The notes under the pieces were generated by a model, which worked only from the letters and a program-made list of their open reading frames with translations, was not told the DNA's origin and did not search any database. The translations under genes and the position numbers were made by a program. A DNA stretch of 48,901 nt from an uncultured Prevotellaceae bacterium (GTDB taxonomy: Bacteria > Bacteroidota > Bacteroidia > Bacteroidales > Bacteroidaceae), in NCBI GenBank assembly GCA_946185485.1, contig CAMHJQ010000022.1, forward strand, positions 1-48,901. Reading direction: 5' to 3'. Shown here one piece after another: positions 1-8,025 of the stretch; the stretch's first letter is position 1, and every line of letters begins with the position of its first letter.

Positions 1-737
1 GGTACATCATCGCCAACAAGAAGAAGCTCGGCCAGCTGAAGGGCAACGAGTTCCTGGTGAAGACCATCGTGACTACTGAGGTTATTGCCGAGATTGCCAA
101 GAAGAACAACGTGGAGTATATGGACTGCTACACCGGATTCAAGTGGATTGCTAACGAGATTCGTGTCAACGAGGGCAAGAAGAAGTACATCGGCGGTGGT
201 GAGGAGTCGTTCGGATTCCTGCCGTTCGACAAGGTTCGCGATAAGGACTCCCCCGCATCTATTTGTCTGATTTGCGAGATTGCCGCTTGGGCTCGCGACA
301 ATGGCATGACGTTGTATGATCTGCTGATGAATATCTACAAGGAGTATGGCTTCTCGAAGGAGGTGACCATCAATGTGGTACGTCCGGGTAAGACGGGTGC
401 CGACGAAATCAAGCAGATGATGACCAACTTCCGCAACAATCCTCCGACGGATCTGGGCGGTTCGAAGATTTGTCTGTGGAAGGACTTCCAGACACTGGAG
501 GCCAAGAAGGCTGACGGTACTGTCGACAAGATTGACATGCCTGCTACCTCGAATGTGCTCCAGTGGTTCTGCGAAGACGGTACGAAGGTCTCTGTCCGTC
601 CTTCCGGCACGGAGCCGAAGATTAAGTTCTATACCGAGGTAAAGGATGCTTCCTTCCAGGGTGCTGCCGACTACGAGCGCTGTATTAAGGCTGCTGAGGA
701 GAAGATTGAGGGTATTAAGAAGAGCCTTAGTCTCTAA
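1..737 (+). CDS. Phosphoglucomutase/phosphomannomutase-family protein, C-terminal part (5' end outside window)
   Basis: An alpha-D-phosphohexomutase, which interconverts sugar 1- and 6-phosphates in the cytoplasm. The reading frame is open from base 3 and has no credible start inside the window, so about 244 C-terminal residues are seen and the serine-phosphate loop is upstream. Visible family marks are the sugar-binding loop GGGEESFGF and, near the end, the phosphate-binding RPSGTEPKIKFY signature of domain 4. The GEESFG form is typical of phosphoglucomutases rather than phosphomannomutases, so glucose phosphate is the likelier substrate (inference). A strong intrinsic terminator follows 23 bases after the stop, so the gene ends its transcription unit. 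Confidence 0.9.
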   Translation, partial: YIIANKKKLGQLKGNEFLVKTIVTTEVIAEIAKKNNVEYMDCYTGFKWIANEIRVNEGKKKYIGGGEESFGFLPFDKVRDKDSPASICLICEIAAWARDNGMTLYDLLMNIYKEYGFSKEVTINVVRPGKTGADEIKQMMTNFRNNPPTDLGGSKICLWKDFQTLEAKKADGTVDKIDMPATSNVLQWFCEDGTKVSVRPSGTEPKIKFYTEVKDASFQGAADYERCIKAAEEKIEGIKKSLSL

Positions 738-760
738 TTCCAATATGAATCCTTTCTTTG

Positions 761-793
761 AGGAGGCTGCTTCACGGCAGCCTCCTTTTATTT
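761..793 (+). terminator. Intrinsic terminator after the phosphohexomutase gene
   Basis: A perfect 10-bp stem (AGGAGGCTGC paired with GCAGCCTCCT) with a 6-base loop TTCACG is followed directly by a T-rich tail. It lies between the phosphohexomutase stop and the promoter of the M28 peptidase gene. Confidence 0.85.
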
Positions 794-837
794 GGTAGCG
801 CTGAGAGGTTGCTTATCACAATCCCCATAAATGTGGA

Positions 838-868
838 TTGCAGGGGTAGGGGATTTGGCGTACCTTTG
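838..868 (+). promoter_or_regulatory. Bacteroidetes-type promoter of the M28 peptidase gene
   Basis: The -7 box TACCTTTG lies at 861-868. ATTG, a near match to the -33 TTTG, ends at 840, exactly 20 bases upstream. The predicted transcript begins near 874, giving a leader of about 23 bases before the ATG at 897. This box rules out the longer upstream reading of the peptidase frame, which would start before the promoter. Confidence 0.75.
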
Positions 869-896
869 CACCCTGAAAAGAAATCAGAAACCATTT

Positions 897-2165
897 ATGA
901 AGAGTAAATACTATTTATTATCCTTGGCTTTTGCGTTTACGTTACAGACGCAAGCCCAGAAGCAGGATGATATGCGACAAGCGGTGGAATACTTGGCATC
1001 CCAAGAGTTAGGTGGCCGTTATCCTGGCACAGCCGGTGATACCCTTGCTTCGGAATTTATCACCCAGAAGCTTCGTCAGCTGAAACTCAACCCCGTTGTT
1101 AAGGGGAAAAAGAAGAAGGGCTTCTATCATGACTTTACATACGGAAAGACTGAGCAGCGGACTACCCATAACATTCTGGCCGTTCTTCCGGGAAAGGACA
1201 AGAAGCTACGGAATGAATTCATAGTTGTAGGATCGCATTATGATCATTTAGGTATGGGAGGACAGGGGTCAGGTTCCCGCCGTCCCGATACGTTAGGCGT
1301 TCATCCCGGTGCCGACGACAATGCCAGCGGTGATGCCGTTGTGCTCGAACTGGCCAAATATTTCAAGAAGACCGGCTCTCCAAGAAGTATCATCTTCGCA
1401 TTCTTCGGTGCAGAGGAACAAGGTCTTGTCGGTTCCAAATTCTTTTTGGATTGGATGAAACATGAGGATAACCGGCGCATCAATCTTCCTGAGAATCAGA
1501 AAGGTATTGTTGCTATGGTGAATCTCGATATGGTGGGCCGTATGCGCAATCATTCCATGTGCGTGTCGGGAACAGGAACTAGTAGCTGCTTCAAGGCTCT
1601 GGCGGAGCAGGTCGCTGAGAATACCGCCGTCAACATCACCTGCATTCCTGACGGCTATGGTCCGAGTGACCAGGCATCATTCGTGGCTGCGGAAATTCCT
1701 GTATTCTTCCTCACCACGGGTGGGCACATGGAGTATCACACCCCTGCTGACGTTCCCTACACCTTGAACTATGACGGCATGCAGCAGACGCTGGAGTACA
1801 CGCAGGAGCTGATAACCCGCCTATCAGCCATGCCCGATACGCCCGATTATATCAATGTTCCCAGCACGCAAACCATGAAGCATGCCAAATTCAAGGTCAC
1901 GTTAGGGTTGATGCCCGACGTTATGGGAGCCAGCACCATTCCCGGACTGCGTGCCGACATCGTGGTGGCAGGAAAGCCCGCACATAATGCTGGCATCAGG
2001 AGTGGCGACATCATCCAGGAGATTGACGGTAAGGCGGTGAATGACATCAACGAATACATGGAGCGTCTGTCGGAGTTGACTGCCGGCACTACCATTCCCG
2101 TGAAAGTGCTGAGAAATGAGGAGACAATCGTTTTTCAAGTTCACCTAAGCCCTCCCGTAAGATGA
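897..2165 (+). CDS. Secreted M28-family zinc aminopeptidase with C-terminal PDZ domain
   Basis: A 422-residue exported metallopeptidase. The start at 897 was chosen because it gives a clean signal peptide (MKSKYYLLSLAFAFTLQTQA) and lies downstream of the promoter. The five M28 metal-site motifs are present in order: GSHYDHLG, GADDNASG, FFGAEEQG, VNLDMVGR and EYHTPAD, so the co-catalytic two-zinc centre looks intact. The last 90 or so residues form a PDZ-like domain (IRSGDIIQEIDGKAV), common in Bacteroidetes M28 proteins and probably used for substrate or partner binding. The stop overlaps the start of the next gene by 4 bases, so the two are translationally coupled. Substrate preference cannot be read from the sequence. 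Confidence 0.9.
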   Translation: MKSKYYLLSLAFAFTLQTQAQKQDDMRQAVEYLASQELGGRYPGTAGDTLASEFITQKLRQLKLNPVVKGKKKKGFYHDFTYGKTEQRTTHNILAVLPGKDKKLRNEFIVVGSHYDHLGMGGQGSGSRRPDTLGVHPGADDNASGDAVVLELAKYFKKTGSPRSIIFAFFGAEEQGLVGSKFFLDWMKHEDNRRINLPENQKGIVAMVNLDMVGRMRNHSMCVSGTGTSSCFKALAEQVAENTAVNITCIPDGYGPSDQASFVAAEIPVFFLTTGGHMEYHTPADVPYTLNYDGMQQTLEYTQELITRLSAMPDTPDYINVPSTQTMKHAKFKVTLGLMPDVMGASTIPGLRADIVVAGKPAHNAGIRSGDIIQEIDGKAVNDINEYMERLSELTAGTTIPVKVLRNEETIVFQVHLSPPVR

Positions 2166-2950
2166 AAAAGGCAGCATATTGGACCATAGCTGTCGTCATC
2201 ACATTGGTATTGAGCATTTACCAGCGCATGACAGGACCTACTCACCCGAAGAAGGTGGTAATGGAATTGAATGACGCGAGTTACAAGATGAAATTGCCTA
2301 GAAGTGGCGTGCAGCACGATGAGATTATCACGCTCAACGACATTCCTCAAAGTCACGGGAACATCACGCTACACTACCGGCGCTATCCGACGCAGGATGA
2401 ATATACCTCCGTGGATTTCAAGTACTTAGACAATAAGTGGCAGGCAGCGCTGCCTGTTCAGCCCGTAGCAGGTAAACTGCAGTATTACATCACCGCCGAC
2501 GGAAAGAACTACCCTGCCGACGAGCCTGTAGTGATACGGTTCCGCAACGATGTGCCCGCCGGCATCCTCATTCCCCACATCCTGCTGATGTTCGGTGCCA
2601 TGCTCTTTGCCGTTTACACGTTCCTGCTGGTGATGACGGGCAGGGTGTATGCCAAGTGGCTGAAAATCACCGTCGGAACGTTGTTCGTAGGCGGATTCAT
2701 CTTCGGCCCCTTGGTGCAGCATGCAGCTTTTGGACCGTGGTGGACAGGTTTTCCATATGGAACAGACCTTACCGACAACAAGACCCTCCTTTCCTTCTTT
2801 TTCTTTGCTGCCGCCTTAGCCACCCTGAAGTGGAAGTACAACAGGTGGCTGGTGGGCCTTGCCGTACTGCTGATGATTGCCGTCTTCACGATTCCCCACA
2901 GCAGCTACGGCTCAGAGTATGACTATACAACACAGCAATTAAAAAAATAA
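2162..2950 (+). CDS. Conserved membrane protein of unknown function
   Basis: A 262-residue protein I do not recognise by family. It has an N-terminal hydrophobic anchor (about residues 5-20), a roughly 110-residue soluble region that looks beta-rich (ITLHYRRYP, LQYYITADGKNYP), then four hydrophobic segments in the C-terminal half (around 138-160, 168-185, 205-220 and 228-245). The loop between the second and third carries an aromatic-rich FGPWWTGFPYGTD stretch. The domain order suggests an inner-membrane protein with a periplasmic beta-sandwich. Its start overlaps the peptidase stop (ATGA), indicating co-expression with that secreted enzyme. Function is unassigned. Confidence 0.8.
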   Translation: MKKAAYWTIAVVITLVLSIYQRMTGPTHPKKVVMELNDASYKMKLPRSGVQHDEIITLNDIPQSHGNITLHYRRYPTQDEYTSVDFKYLDNKWQAALPVQPVAGKLQYYITADGKNYPADEPVVIRFRNDVPAGILIPHILLMFGAMLFAVYTFLLVMTGRVYAKWLKITVGTLFVGGFIFGPLVQHAAFGPWWTGFPYGTDLTDNKTLLSFFFFAAALATLKWKYNRWLVGLAVLLMIAVFTIPHSSYGSEYDYTTQQLKK

Positions 2951-2954
2951 AAAG

Positions 2955-2978
2955 GTAAAACAGTAAAAAGGTAAAAAA
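2955..2978 (+). repeat. Three 8-bp AT-rich tandem units in a gene spacer
   Basis: The spacer before the lipoprotein gene contains GTAAAACA, GTAAAAAG and GTAAAAAA head to tail. It is one of several short AT-rich repeat spacers in this window that touch gene starts or stops. Confidence 0.7.
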
Positions 2979-2983
2979 GAATT

Positions 2984-3475
2984 ATGAAGATTAAAAGTTT
3001 TATGATGATGTTGGTTGCCGCAGCAACCGTAGTTATGGGTTTCACTTCTTGTGGCAGCGACGATGACGAGCCTCAGGTTCCCGTTGCCACTCAGGTGGCA
3101 GGCTCCTATACAGGTAATGAGATTGTTATCGTGATGGGCGACGAGTCGTCGAATGATACCAAGACCTATCAGTTTACCAAAGTGTCAGATACATCCATTG
3201 ACATGACTGTTCCCGAAATGGGTATGGGCGGTATGATGACTATTCCCGCCTTCCCTGTGAAGAACATTCCTCTGACTCAGAACGGCAATACTATTACCGG
3301 CAAAGTCGCTTCTTACAGCGGCACGGTGAAGAATGCCAAAGGCGAGGATAAGGCTTATACCGTGAGCAATGTCGCCCTCATGTTCAGCGACAAGAACGTT
3401 GTGGTGACCTACTCGCTGAAATATGGCAACATGCCGATGGCAATGGAGACCACCTTTACAGGAATCCGCAAATAA
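2984..3475 (+). CDS. Calycin-like lipoprotein
   Basis: A 163-residue lipoprotein with a signal peptide ending in the lipobox-type sequence GFTSC followed by an acidic GSDDDEP stretch. Such an acidic run after the cysteine is typical of Bacteroidetes surface-exposed lipoproteins. The mature part opens VAGSYTGNEIVIVMG and alternates short beta-strands with turns to a final TTFTGIRK, matching the Bacteroidetes calycin-like lipoprotein pattern (a small beta-barrel that can bind a ligand). The TonB-dependent receptor starts 3 bases after the stop, so the pair is almost certainly co-translated. I infer a ligand-capture partner for that receptor; the ligand is unknown. Confidence 0.75.
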   Translation: MKIKSFMMMLVAAATVVMGFTSCGSDDDEPQVPVATQVAGSYTGNEIVIVMGDESSNDTKTYQFTKVSDTSIDMTVPEMGMGGMMTIPAFPVKNIPLTQNGNTITGKVASYSGTVKNAKGEDKAYTVSNVALMFSDKNVVVTYSLKYGNMPMAMETTFTGIRK

Positions 3476-3478
3476 GTG

Positions 3479-5479
3479 ATGGCCGCTCGCATCAAGACAT
3501 CTCTTCTGGCTGGCATGGCATTGGCTGTGCCAGCTATTAGTGTGTCTGCGCAGCCGTCGATACGTGATTCCATAGAACTGGAGCCCGTCGTCATCACCGC
3601 CTCCCACACGCCAAAGGCGCTGAAGGACGCACCGGTGGTAACGCGCCTCATCACGCGCCACGACATCAAGATTACCGATGCCACCAACATTCAGGACCTG
3701 CTGACACAGGAGATTCCCGGCCTGGAGTTTGGCCTTGCCATGACTCAGGAAACGTCACTCAACATGAGCGGCTTTGGCGGCAATGCCGTCCTCTTCCTGG
3801 TTGACGGCGAGCGTATGGCGGGGGAGACCGTGGACAACGTCGACTACAACCGCATGAACCTCGACAACGTGGGGCGCATCGAGATTGTCAAGGGTGCTTC
3901 GTCGGCCCTCTACGGCTCGAATGCCGTCGGCGGTGTCATCAACCTCATCAGCCGCGAGAACCTTGACCCATGGACGGCCAACGCCAACTCGCGCTACAAC
4001 ACCTTCGGTCACGAATGGCGCAACGGAGCCAGCTTTTCCTTCAACACGGCGAAATGGAACTCGCAGACGAATTTCCAGCATAGCAGGATTGATCCCGTCG
4101 ACCTGCCCAAAGCACACTCTGCCGAGGAGATTGCCATGGAACTGATGAAGAAGGCCCAGGGGCTGCCCTACGACGAGTCGGTACTCATTGACGAGTCGAA
4201 CATAAGCCGTCTCTTTGGCCAGCGGACCTACAACGTCAAGGAACGGCTGACGTGGCGTGCCACCGACCGACTGACGCTGATTGGCCGTGGCGGCTATTTC
4301 TTCCGCACCAGCGAGCGCGACACGTACGACTACCACTTTAACGGTTACAGTGCCGGACTGAAGGGCAAGTATGCCTGGAACCACGACCGCCACCTGGAAC
4401 TGTCGTACGCCTTCGACCAGTACGACAAGGCCAACTTCATGCCTGACGGCACGCGCACCCACGACCACGACTACACCAACCGGCAGCATGTCGTCCACGC
4501 GCTGTTCAGCAATGCCTTTGGCAGGCACACGCTGATTCTCGGTGCCGACTACATGAACGACTATCTCTCTACCTACCAGTTTGTTACGGGCACAAACCAC
4601 TCGCAGGACAACATCGACGGCTATGCGCAGTTCGACTGGAACATCACCAATCAGCTTAACATTGTGGGCAGCGTGCGCTACGACTACTACTCCGCTTCTG
4701 CACAGCAGGCGTTCACCCAGCGCCTTGCCGTTGTCTACAAGTTTCCGTGGATGACCTTCCGTGCCAACTATGCCAGCGGCTTCCGTGCCCCTACGCTCAA
4801 AGAGATGTATATGCACTTCGACATGGGCAACATGGGCTATCTGCTCAGGGGCAATCCCGACCTGAAGCCCGAGAAGAGCCACAACTTCAACATTGCCATC
4901 GAACGTACCAACAGCATCCGCAACAGCGGCTTCCTCGACGGACGCTACAATTTCACCCTCATGGGCTACTGCAACATCTTCGACAAGCGCATCACCACCA
5001 TCGACGGAGGCATCTGCGAGGGCATGGAAAGCGCACTCTACTGGAACGAGGATGGCATCACCGTCTGGGGCGTGGATGCCTGCTTGGGACATATCTGGGA
5101 TTGCGGACTGTCGTTCAAGCTGAACTATTCATGGATGAAAGAAACCGGCAAGGTCTATTACTCCGACTTCTACCAGCCCCGTTCACACTCCATGACGTGG
5201 AGAGTGGGCTACGACCACCGCTTTTCGTCACTCTACGCCCTCGACGCGGCACTTTCAGGGCGCTATCAGGGCAAGCCGCAGTCAGGCCGCCAGAATGTCG
5301 ACCAGGGCTACACCATCTGGAAACTCATGCTCCAGCACCACGTCTGGCATGGCATCACCGTCACCACAGCCGTCGACAACCTGTTTAACTACAAACCCAA
5401 GTCCTATTATTATTGTTCACCGCTGACCACTGGAACGTCCTTCAGTATCGGCTTGTCTGTGGATTTGGATAAGCTATAA
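3479..5479 (+). CDS. TonB-dependent outer-membrane receptor
   Basis: A 666-residue outer-membrane transporter powered by TonB. The ATG at 3479 is preferred over the GTG at 3476. A signal peptide (MAARIKTSLL to SVSA) is followed by a TonB-box-like ELEPVVITAS, the plug domain (residues about 35-160: IQDLLTQEIPGLEF, FLVDGERM, RIEIVKGASSALYGSNAVGGVINLIS) and a long beta-barrel ending in aromatic strands (SFSIGLSVDLDKL). There is no N-terminal carboxypeptidase-like extension and no SusD partner, so it resembles BtuB/heme/siderophore-type receptors rather than SusC glycan importers. It is paired with the calycin-like lipoprotein. The substrate is not determinable; heme, cobalamin or a metal chelate are the usual options. 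Confidence 0.92.
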   Translation: MAARIKTSLLAGMALAVPAISVSAQPSIRDSIELEPVVITASHTPKALKDAPVVTRLITRHDIKITDATNIQDLLTQEIPGLEFGLAMTQETSLNMSGFGGNAVLFLVDGERMAGETVDNVDYNRMNLDNVGRIEIVKGASSALYGSNAVGGVINLISRENLDPWTANANSRYNTFGHEWRNGASFSFNTAKWNSQTNFQHSRIDPVDLPKAHSAEEIAMELMKKAQGLPYDESVLIDESNISRLFGQRTYNVKERLTWRATDRLTLIGRGGYFFRTSERDTYDYHFNGYSAGLKGKYAWNHDRHLELSYAFDQYDKANFMPDGTRTHDHDYTNRQHVVHALFSNAFGRHTLILGADYMNDYLSTYQFVTGTNHSQDNIDGYAQFDWNITNQLNIVGSVRYDYYSASAQQAFTQRLAVVYKFPWMTFRANYASGFRAPTLKEMYMHFDMGNMGYLLRGNPDLKPEKSHNFNIAIERTNSIRNSGFLDGRYNFTLMGYCNIFDKRITTIDGGICEGMESALYWNEDGITVWGVDACLGHIWDCGLSFKLNYSWMKETGKVYYSDFYQPRSHSMTWRVGYDHRFSSLYALDAALSGRYQGKPQSGRQNVDQGYTIWKLMLQHHVWHGITVTTAVDNLFNYKPKSYYYCSPLTTGTSFSIGLSVDLDKL

Positions 5480-5534
5480 CAGATTGTTAGATAATTATTT
5501 ATATATAATTAAATGTAAGAATAGGTGTTAAAGT

Positions 5535-5548
5535 CGTTAAAATTAACG
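5535..5548. promoter_or_regulatory. Possible operator palindrome upstream of rprX
   Basis: CGTTAA and TTAACG flank a 2-base centre about 45 bases upstream of the rprX -7 box, and further GTTAA/TTAAC half-sites lie at about 5528 and 5551-5560. The spacing suits a dimeric regulator, possibly RprY itself, but the surrounding sequence is AT-rich and the assignment is a guess. Confidence 0.3.
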
Positions 5549-5564
5549 GAATTAATTAACTAAA

Positions 5565-5615
5565 TAGACTTCTTCATGCAGTAAAATTCGTACCTTTGCA
5601 GCATGAAGAAGTCTA
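5565..5615. repeat. Perfect 15-bp inverted repeat around the rprX promoter box and start codon
   Basis: The left arm TAGACTTCTTCATGC (5565-5579) is the exact reverse complement of the right arm GCATGAAGAAGTCTA (5601-5615). The 21-base centre holds the -7 box TACCTTTG, and the right arm includes the rprX start codon and first codons. This is a much longer perfect match than expected by chance at such short range. Confidence 0.9.
5591..5598 (+). promoter_or_regulatory. -7 promoter box of rprXY
   Basis: TACCTTTG matches TAnnTTTG exactly, but no good -33 TTTG is found 19-21 bases upstream (the place is occupied by the inverted-repeat arm). Only four bases separate the box from the rprX ATG, so the mRNA would be leaderless or nearly so. 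Confidence 0.7.
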
Positions 5616-7168
5616 CTATTTGGATCATAGCCGTCATCATGGGATTTTCGTTCCTGGCATTGCTCTTCCTTCAGTTCTCCTATATCGAGGAGATGGTGAA
5701 GATGAAGAAGGAGCAGTTCGACGAGAGTGTGTACCGTAGCCTCTATCAGGCATCCCACAATACGGAGCTGAACGAGACGAAGCGCTATCTGGAGAAAGAC
5801 GTCAAGGAGACGGAGCGCCGCGCCTTCCAGCAGGACTCGGTGATGGTCGACGGTATCGGAGGCACCATCAAGCACAGCCATCAGTTTGCTGTAGCTGCTG
5901 ACGACGGCACGGTATACAGCTCGTTTCAAGTGAAAGCGTTCCAGATGAAGCCCGCCTCCATTCCTAAGGCCATGATTCTGCGCAAGGACAAAAACTCGCT
6001 GGTCGATGCTGCCAAGTCGATGCAGGAGATTGTGCGCAACCGCTATATCTACCAGAAGGCTCTGCTCGACGAAGTGGTGTATAATATCCTCTATACGGCT
6101 AGCGACAAGCCTCTGAAGGAGCGCATTAACTTCCGCATGCTCGATCAGGAGATACGTGACGAGTTGATCAACAATGGCATCAACATACCTTATCACCTCA
6201 CCGTGTCGACCGCCGACGGTCGTGAGGTCTACCGCTGTCCCGACTATACGGACGCAGGCGAACGGTATGCATATACGCAACTGTTATTCCGCAACGACCC
6301 GCAGTCGAAGATGGGCGTCATCAAGATTCATTTCCCCGACATGAGTAGCTACATCTTCTCGTCGGTGCGTTTCATGATTCCCAGCATCATTTTCACCCTC
6401 GTGCTGCTCATCACCTTCCTCTTTACTATTGTCGTCATCTTCCGCCAGAAGCGCTATTCGGAAATCAAGAATGACTTCATCAACAACATGACGCACGAGC
6501 TGAAGACGCCTATCGCCTCCATCTCGCTGGCAGCACAGATGATGAACGACGACAGCGTGCCCAAGAGCGAACAGATGACCAAGCACCTGGGGACCGTCAT
6601 TGCCGACGAGTCGAAGCGTCTGCGCTTCCTCGTGGAGAAGGTACTGCAGATGTCGATGTTCGACAAGAAGAGCGTCTCCTTCAAGCAGAAGGAACTCGAC
6701 CTCAACGAGATGGTGGAGCAGATAGCCCAGACCTTCACCCTCCGCGTGGAACATACTGGCGGTAAGATATACACCCAGATTGAGGCTATCGACTCGGCCA
6801 TCTATGTCGACGAGGTACACTTCCAGAACGCCATTACCAACCTGATGGACAATGCCGTCAAATACCGCAAGCAGGATGAACCCCTGGACATCTACATCCG
6901 CACCTGGAATGAGCACAACCGCCTCTGTCTGTCCATTCGCGATACGGGTCAGGGCATCAAGAAGGAGAACCTACGCAAGATATTTGACAAGTTCTACCGC
7001 GTGCATACAGGCAACAAGCACGATGTCAAGGGCTTTGGTCTGGGACTGGCCTACGTCAAGAAGATCATCGACCTCCATCAGGGCACTATCAAGGCAGAGA
7101 GCGAGCTCGGCAAGGGCACCAAGTTCACCATCAGCCTACCGGTGTTGGAAGAGGATGGAAAAAAGTAA
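5603..7168 (+). CDS. rprX: RprX-type sensor histidine kinase
   Basis: A 521-residue membrane sensor kinase. A first transmembrane helix (about residues 7-25) and a second (about 255-278) bracket a 230-residue periplasmic sensor region with no recognised fold. The cytoplasmic part has the HisKA motif NNMTHELKTPIAS with the phospho-acceptor His298, then the ATP-binding N box (NLMDNAVKY), G1 box (RDTGQGI), F region (FDKFYRVH) and G2 box (KGFGLGLAYVK). Length and sequence match Bacteroides RprX, and the next gene is its cognate regulator. The start coincides with that of known relatives as I recall them, which leaves almost no 5' leader after the promoter box. The signal sensed is unknown. Confidence 0.9.
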   Translation: MKKSTIWIIAVIMGFSFLALLFLQFSYIEEMVKMKKEQFDESVYRSLYQASHNTELNETKRYLEKDVKETERRAFQQDSVMVDGIGGTIKHSHQFAVAADDGTVYSSFQVKAFQMKPASIPKAMILRKDKNSLVDAAKSMQEIVRNRYIYQKALLDEVVYNILYTASDKPLKERINFRMLDQEIRDELINNGINIPYHLTVSTADGREVYRCPDYTDAGERYAYTQLLFRNDPQSKMGVIKIHFPDMSSYIFSSVRFMIPSIIFTLVLLITFLFTIVVIFRQKRYSEIKNDFINNMTHELKTPIASISLAAQMMNDDSVPKSEQMTKHLGTVIADESKRLRFLVEKVLQMSMFDKKSVSFKQKELDLNEMVEQIAQTFTLRVEHTGGKIYTQIEAIDSAIYVDEVHFQNAITNLMDNAVKYRKQDEPLDIYIRTWNEHNRLCLSIRDTGQGIKKENLRKIFDKFYRVHTGNKHDVKGFGLGLAYVKKIIDLHQGTIKAESELGKGTKFTISLPVLEEDGKK

Positions 7169-7232
7169 TCATCAAAGAGCAATCATATAAAAAATAAGAA
7201 ACATATTAGTATTCATTTTAATATTTTAGGTT

Positions 7233-7931
7233 ATGGACGAAAAACTGAAAATTCTTCTTTGCGAAGACGACGAGAACCTCGGAATGCTGTTGCGCGAGTA
7301 TCTGGCTGCCAAAGGCTATGTTGCTGAACTGTGCCCCGATGGCGAGGCAGGCTACAAGGCATTCCTCAAGACCAAGTTCGATATCTGCGTGCTGGACGTG
7401 ATGATGCCCAAGAAGGACGGTTTCACGCTGGCACAGGAGATTCGCCAGGCCAACCCTGACATTCCCATCATCTTCCTCACCGCCAAGACGCTCAAGGAAG
7501 ACATCCTGGAAGGTTTCAAGATTGGTGCCGACGACTACATCACCAAGCCCTTCTCCATGGAGGAACTCGTATTCCGTGTGGAGGCCATCCTACGCCGTGT
7601 ACGTGGCAAGAAGAACCGCGAGAGTTCAGTCTACCATATCGGTCAGTTCACCTTTGACACCCAAAAGCAGCTGCTCTGCATCGGTGAACAGCAGACTAAG
7701 TTGACCACCAAGGAGAACGAGCTGTTGGCCCTGCTCTGTTCGCATGCCAACGAAATCCTGCAGCGCGACTTTGCCTTGAAGACCATCTGGATTGACGACA
7801 ACTACTTCAATGCCCGCTCCATGGACGTCTACATCACCAAGCTGCGCAAGCACCTGAAGGAAGACCCGCAGATTGAGATTATCAACATCCACGGCAAGGG
7901 CTACAAGCTCATCACTCCCGAGGAGGAGTAA
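7233..7931 (+). CDS. rprY: RprY-type response regulator (OmpR family)
   Basis: A 232-residue DNA-binding response regulator. The receiver domain (1-120) has the acidic pair in LLCEDDE, the phospho-acceptor Asp55 in CVLDVMMPKKDG, the conserved TAKT and the KPF lysine. The C-terminal half (about 130-230) is an OmpR/PhoB winged helix with LTTKENELLALL, the recognition-helix region NYFNARSMDVYITKLRKHL and the wing GKGYKLI. The sequence is very close to what I know of Bacteroides fragilis RprY. It lies 64 bases after rprX. A 15-bp hairpin follows the stop by 17 bases. Confidence 0.92.
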   Translation: MDEKLKILLCEDDENLGMLLREYLAAKGYVAELCPDGEAGYKAFLKTKFDICVLDVMMPKKDGFTLAQEIRQANPDIPIIFLTAKTLKEDILEGFKIGADDYITKPFSMEELVFRVEAILRRVRGKKNRESSVYHIGQFTFDTQKQLLCIGEQQTKLTTKENELLALLCSHANEILQRDFALKTIWIDDNYFNARSMDVYITKLRKHLKEDPQIEIINIHGKGYKLITPEEE

Positions 7932-7948
7932 GCCGTCATCATGTTATC

Positions 7949-7983
7949 CATTGGCCTGGTTCCATTTCGGAGCCAGGCCAATG
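7949..7983 (+). terminator. Strong 15-bp hairpin after rprY (terminator or processing site)
   Basis: CATTGGCCTGGTTCC pairs with GGAGCCAGGCCAATG across a 5-base loop, with one G-U pair in the RNA. It has no run of T after it, so it may be a Rho-independent terminator of poor quality, an mRNA-stabilising 3' end, or an attenuator ahead of the next gene. Confidence 0.6.
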
Positions 7984-8025
7984 ATATTCCTCATAGCATA
8001 CATTTCTCGCTTATCATTATTCCAG

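Noticed and set aside
3755..5092. A 445-codon minus-strand open frame within the TonB receptor gene
   Set aside because: Antisense shadow; rich in Val and Ala runs, no domain, no promoter.
2984..5479. hmuY-hmuR heme uptake pair
   Set aside because: The lipoprotein is a calycin-like protein of 163 residues and does not look like HmuY; the layout is similar but the gene names would overstate it.
5565..5615. Phase-variable invertible promoter like those of Bacteroides capsule loci
   Set aside because: The repeats flank only 21 bases, far shorter than known invertible segments, and one arm is coding; no recombinase gene lies nearby.
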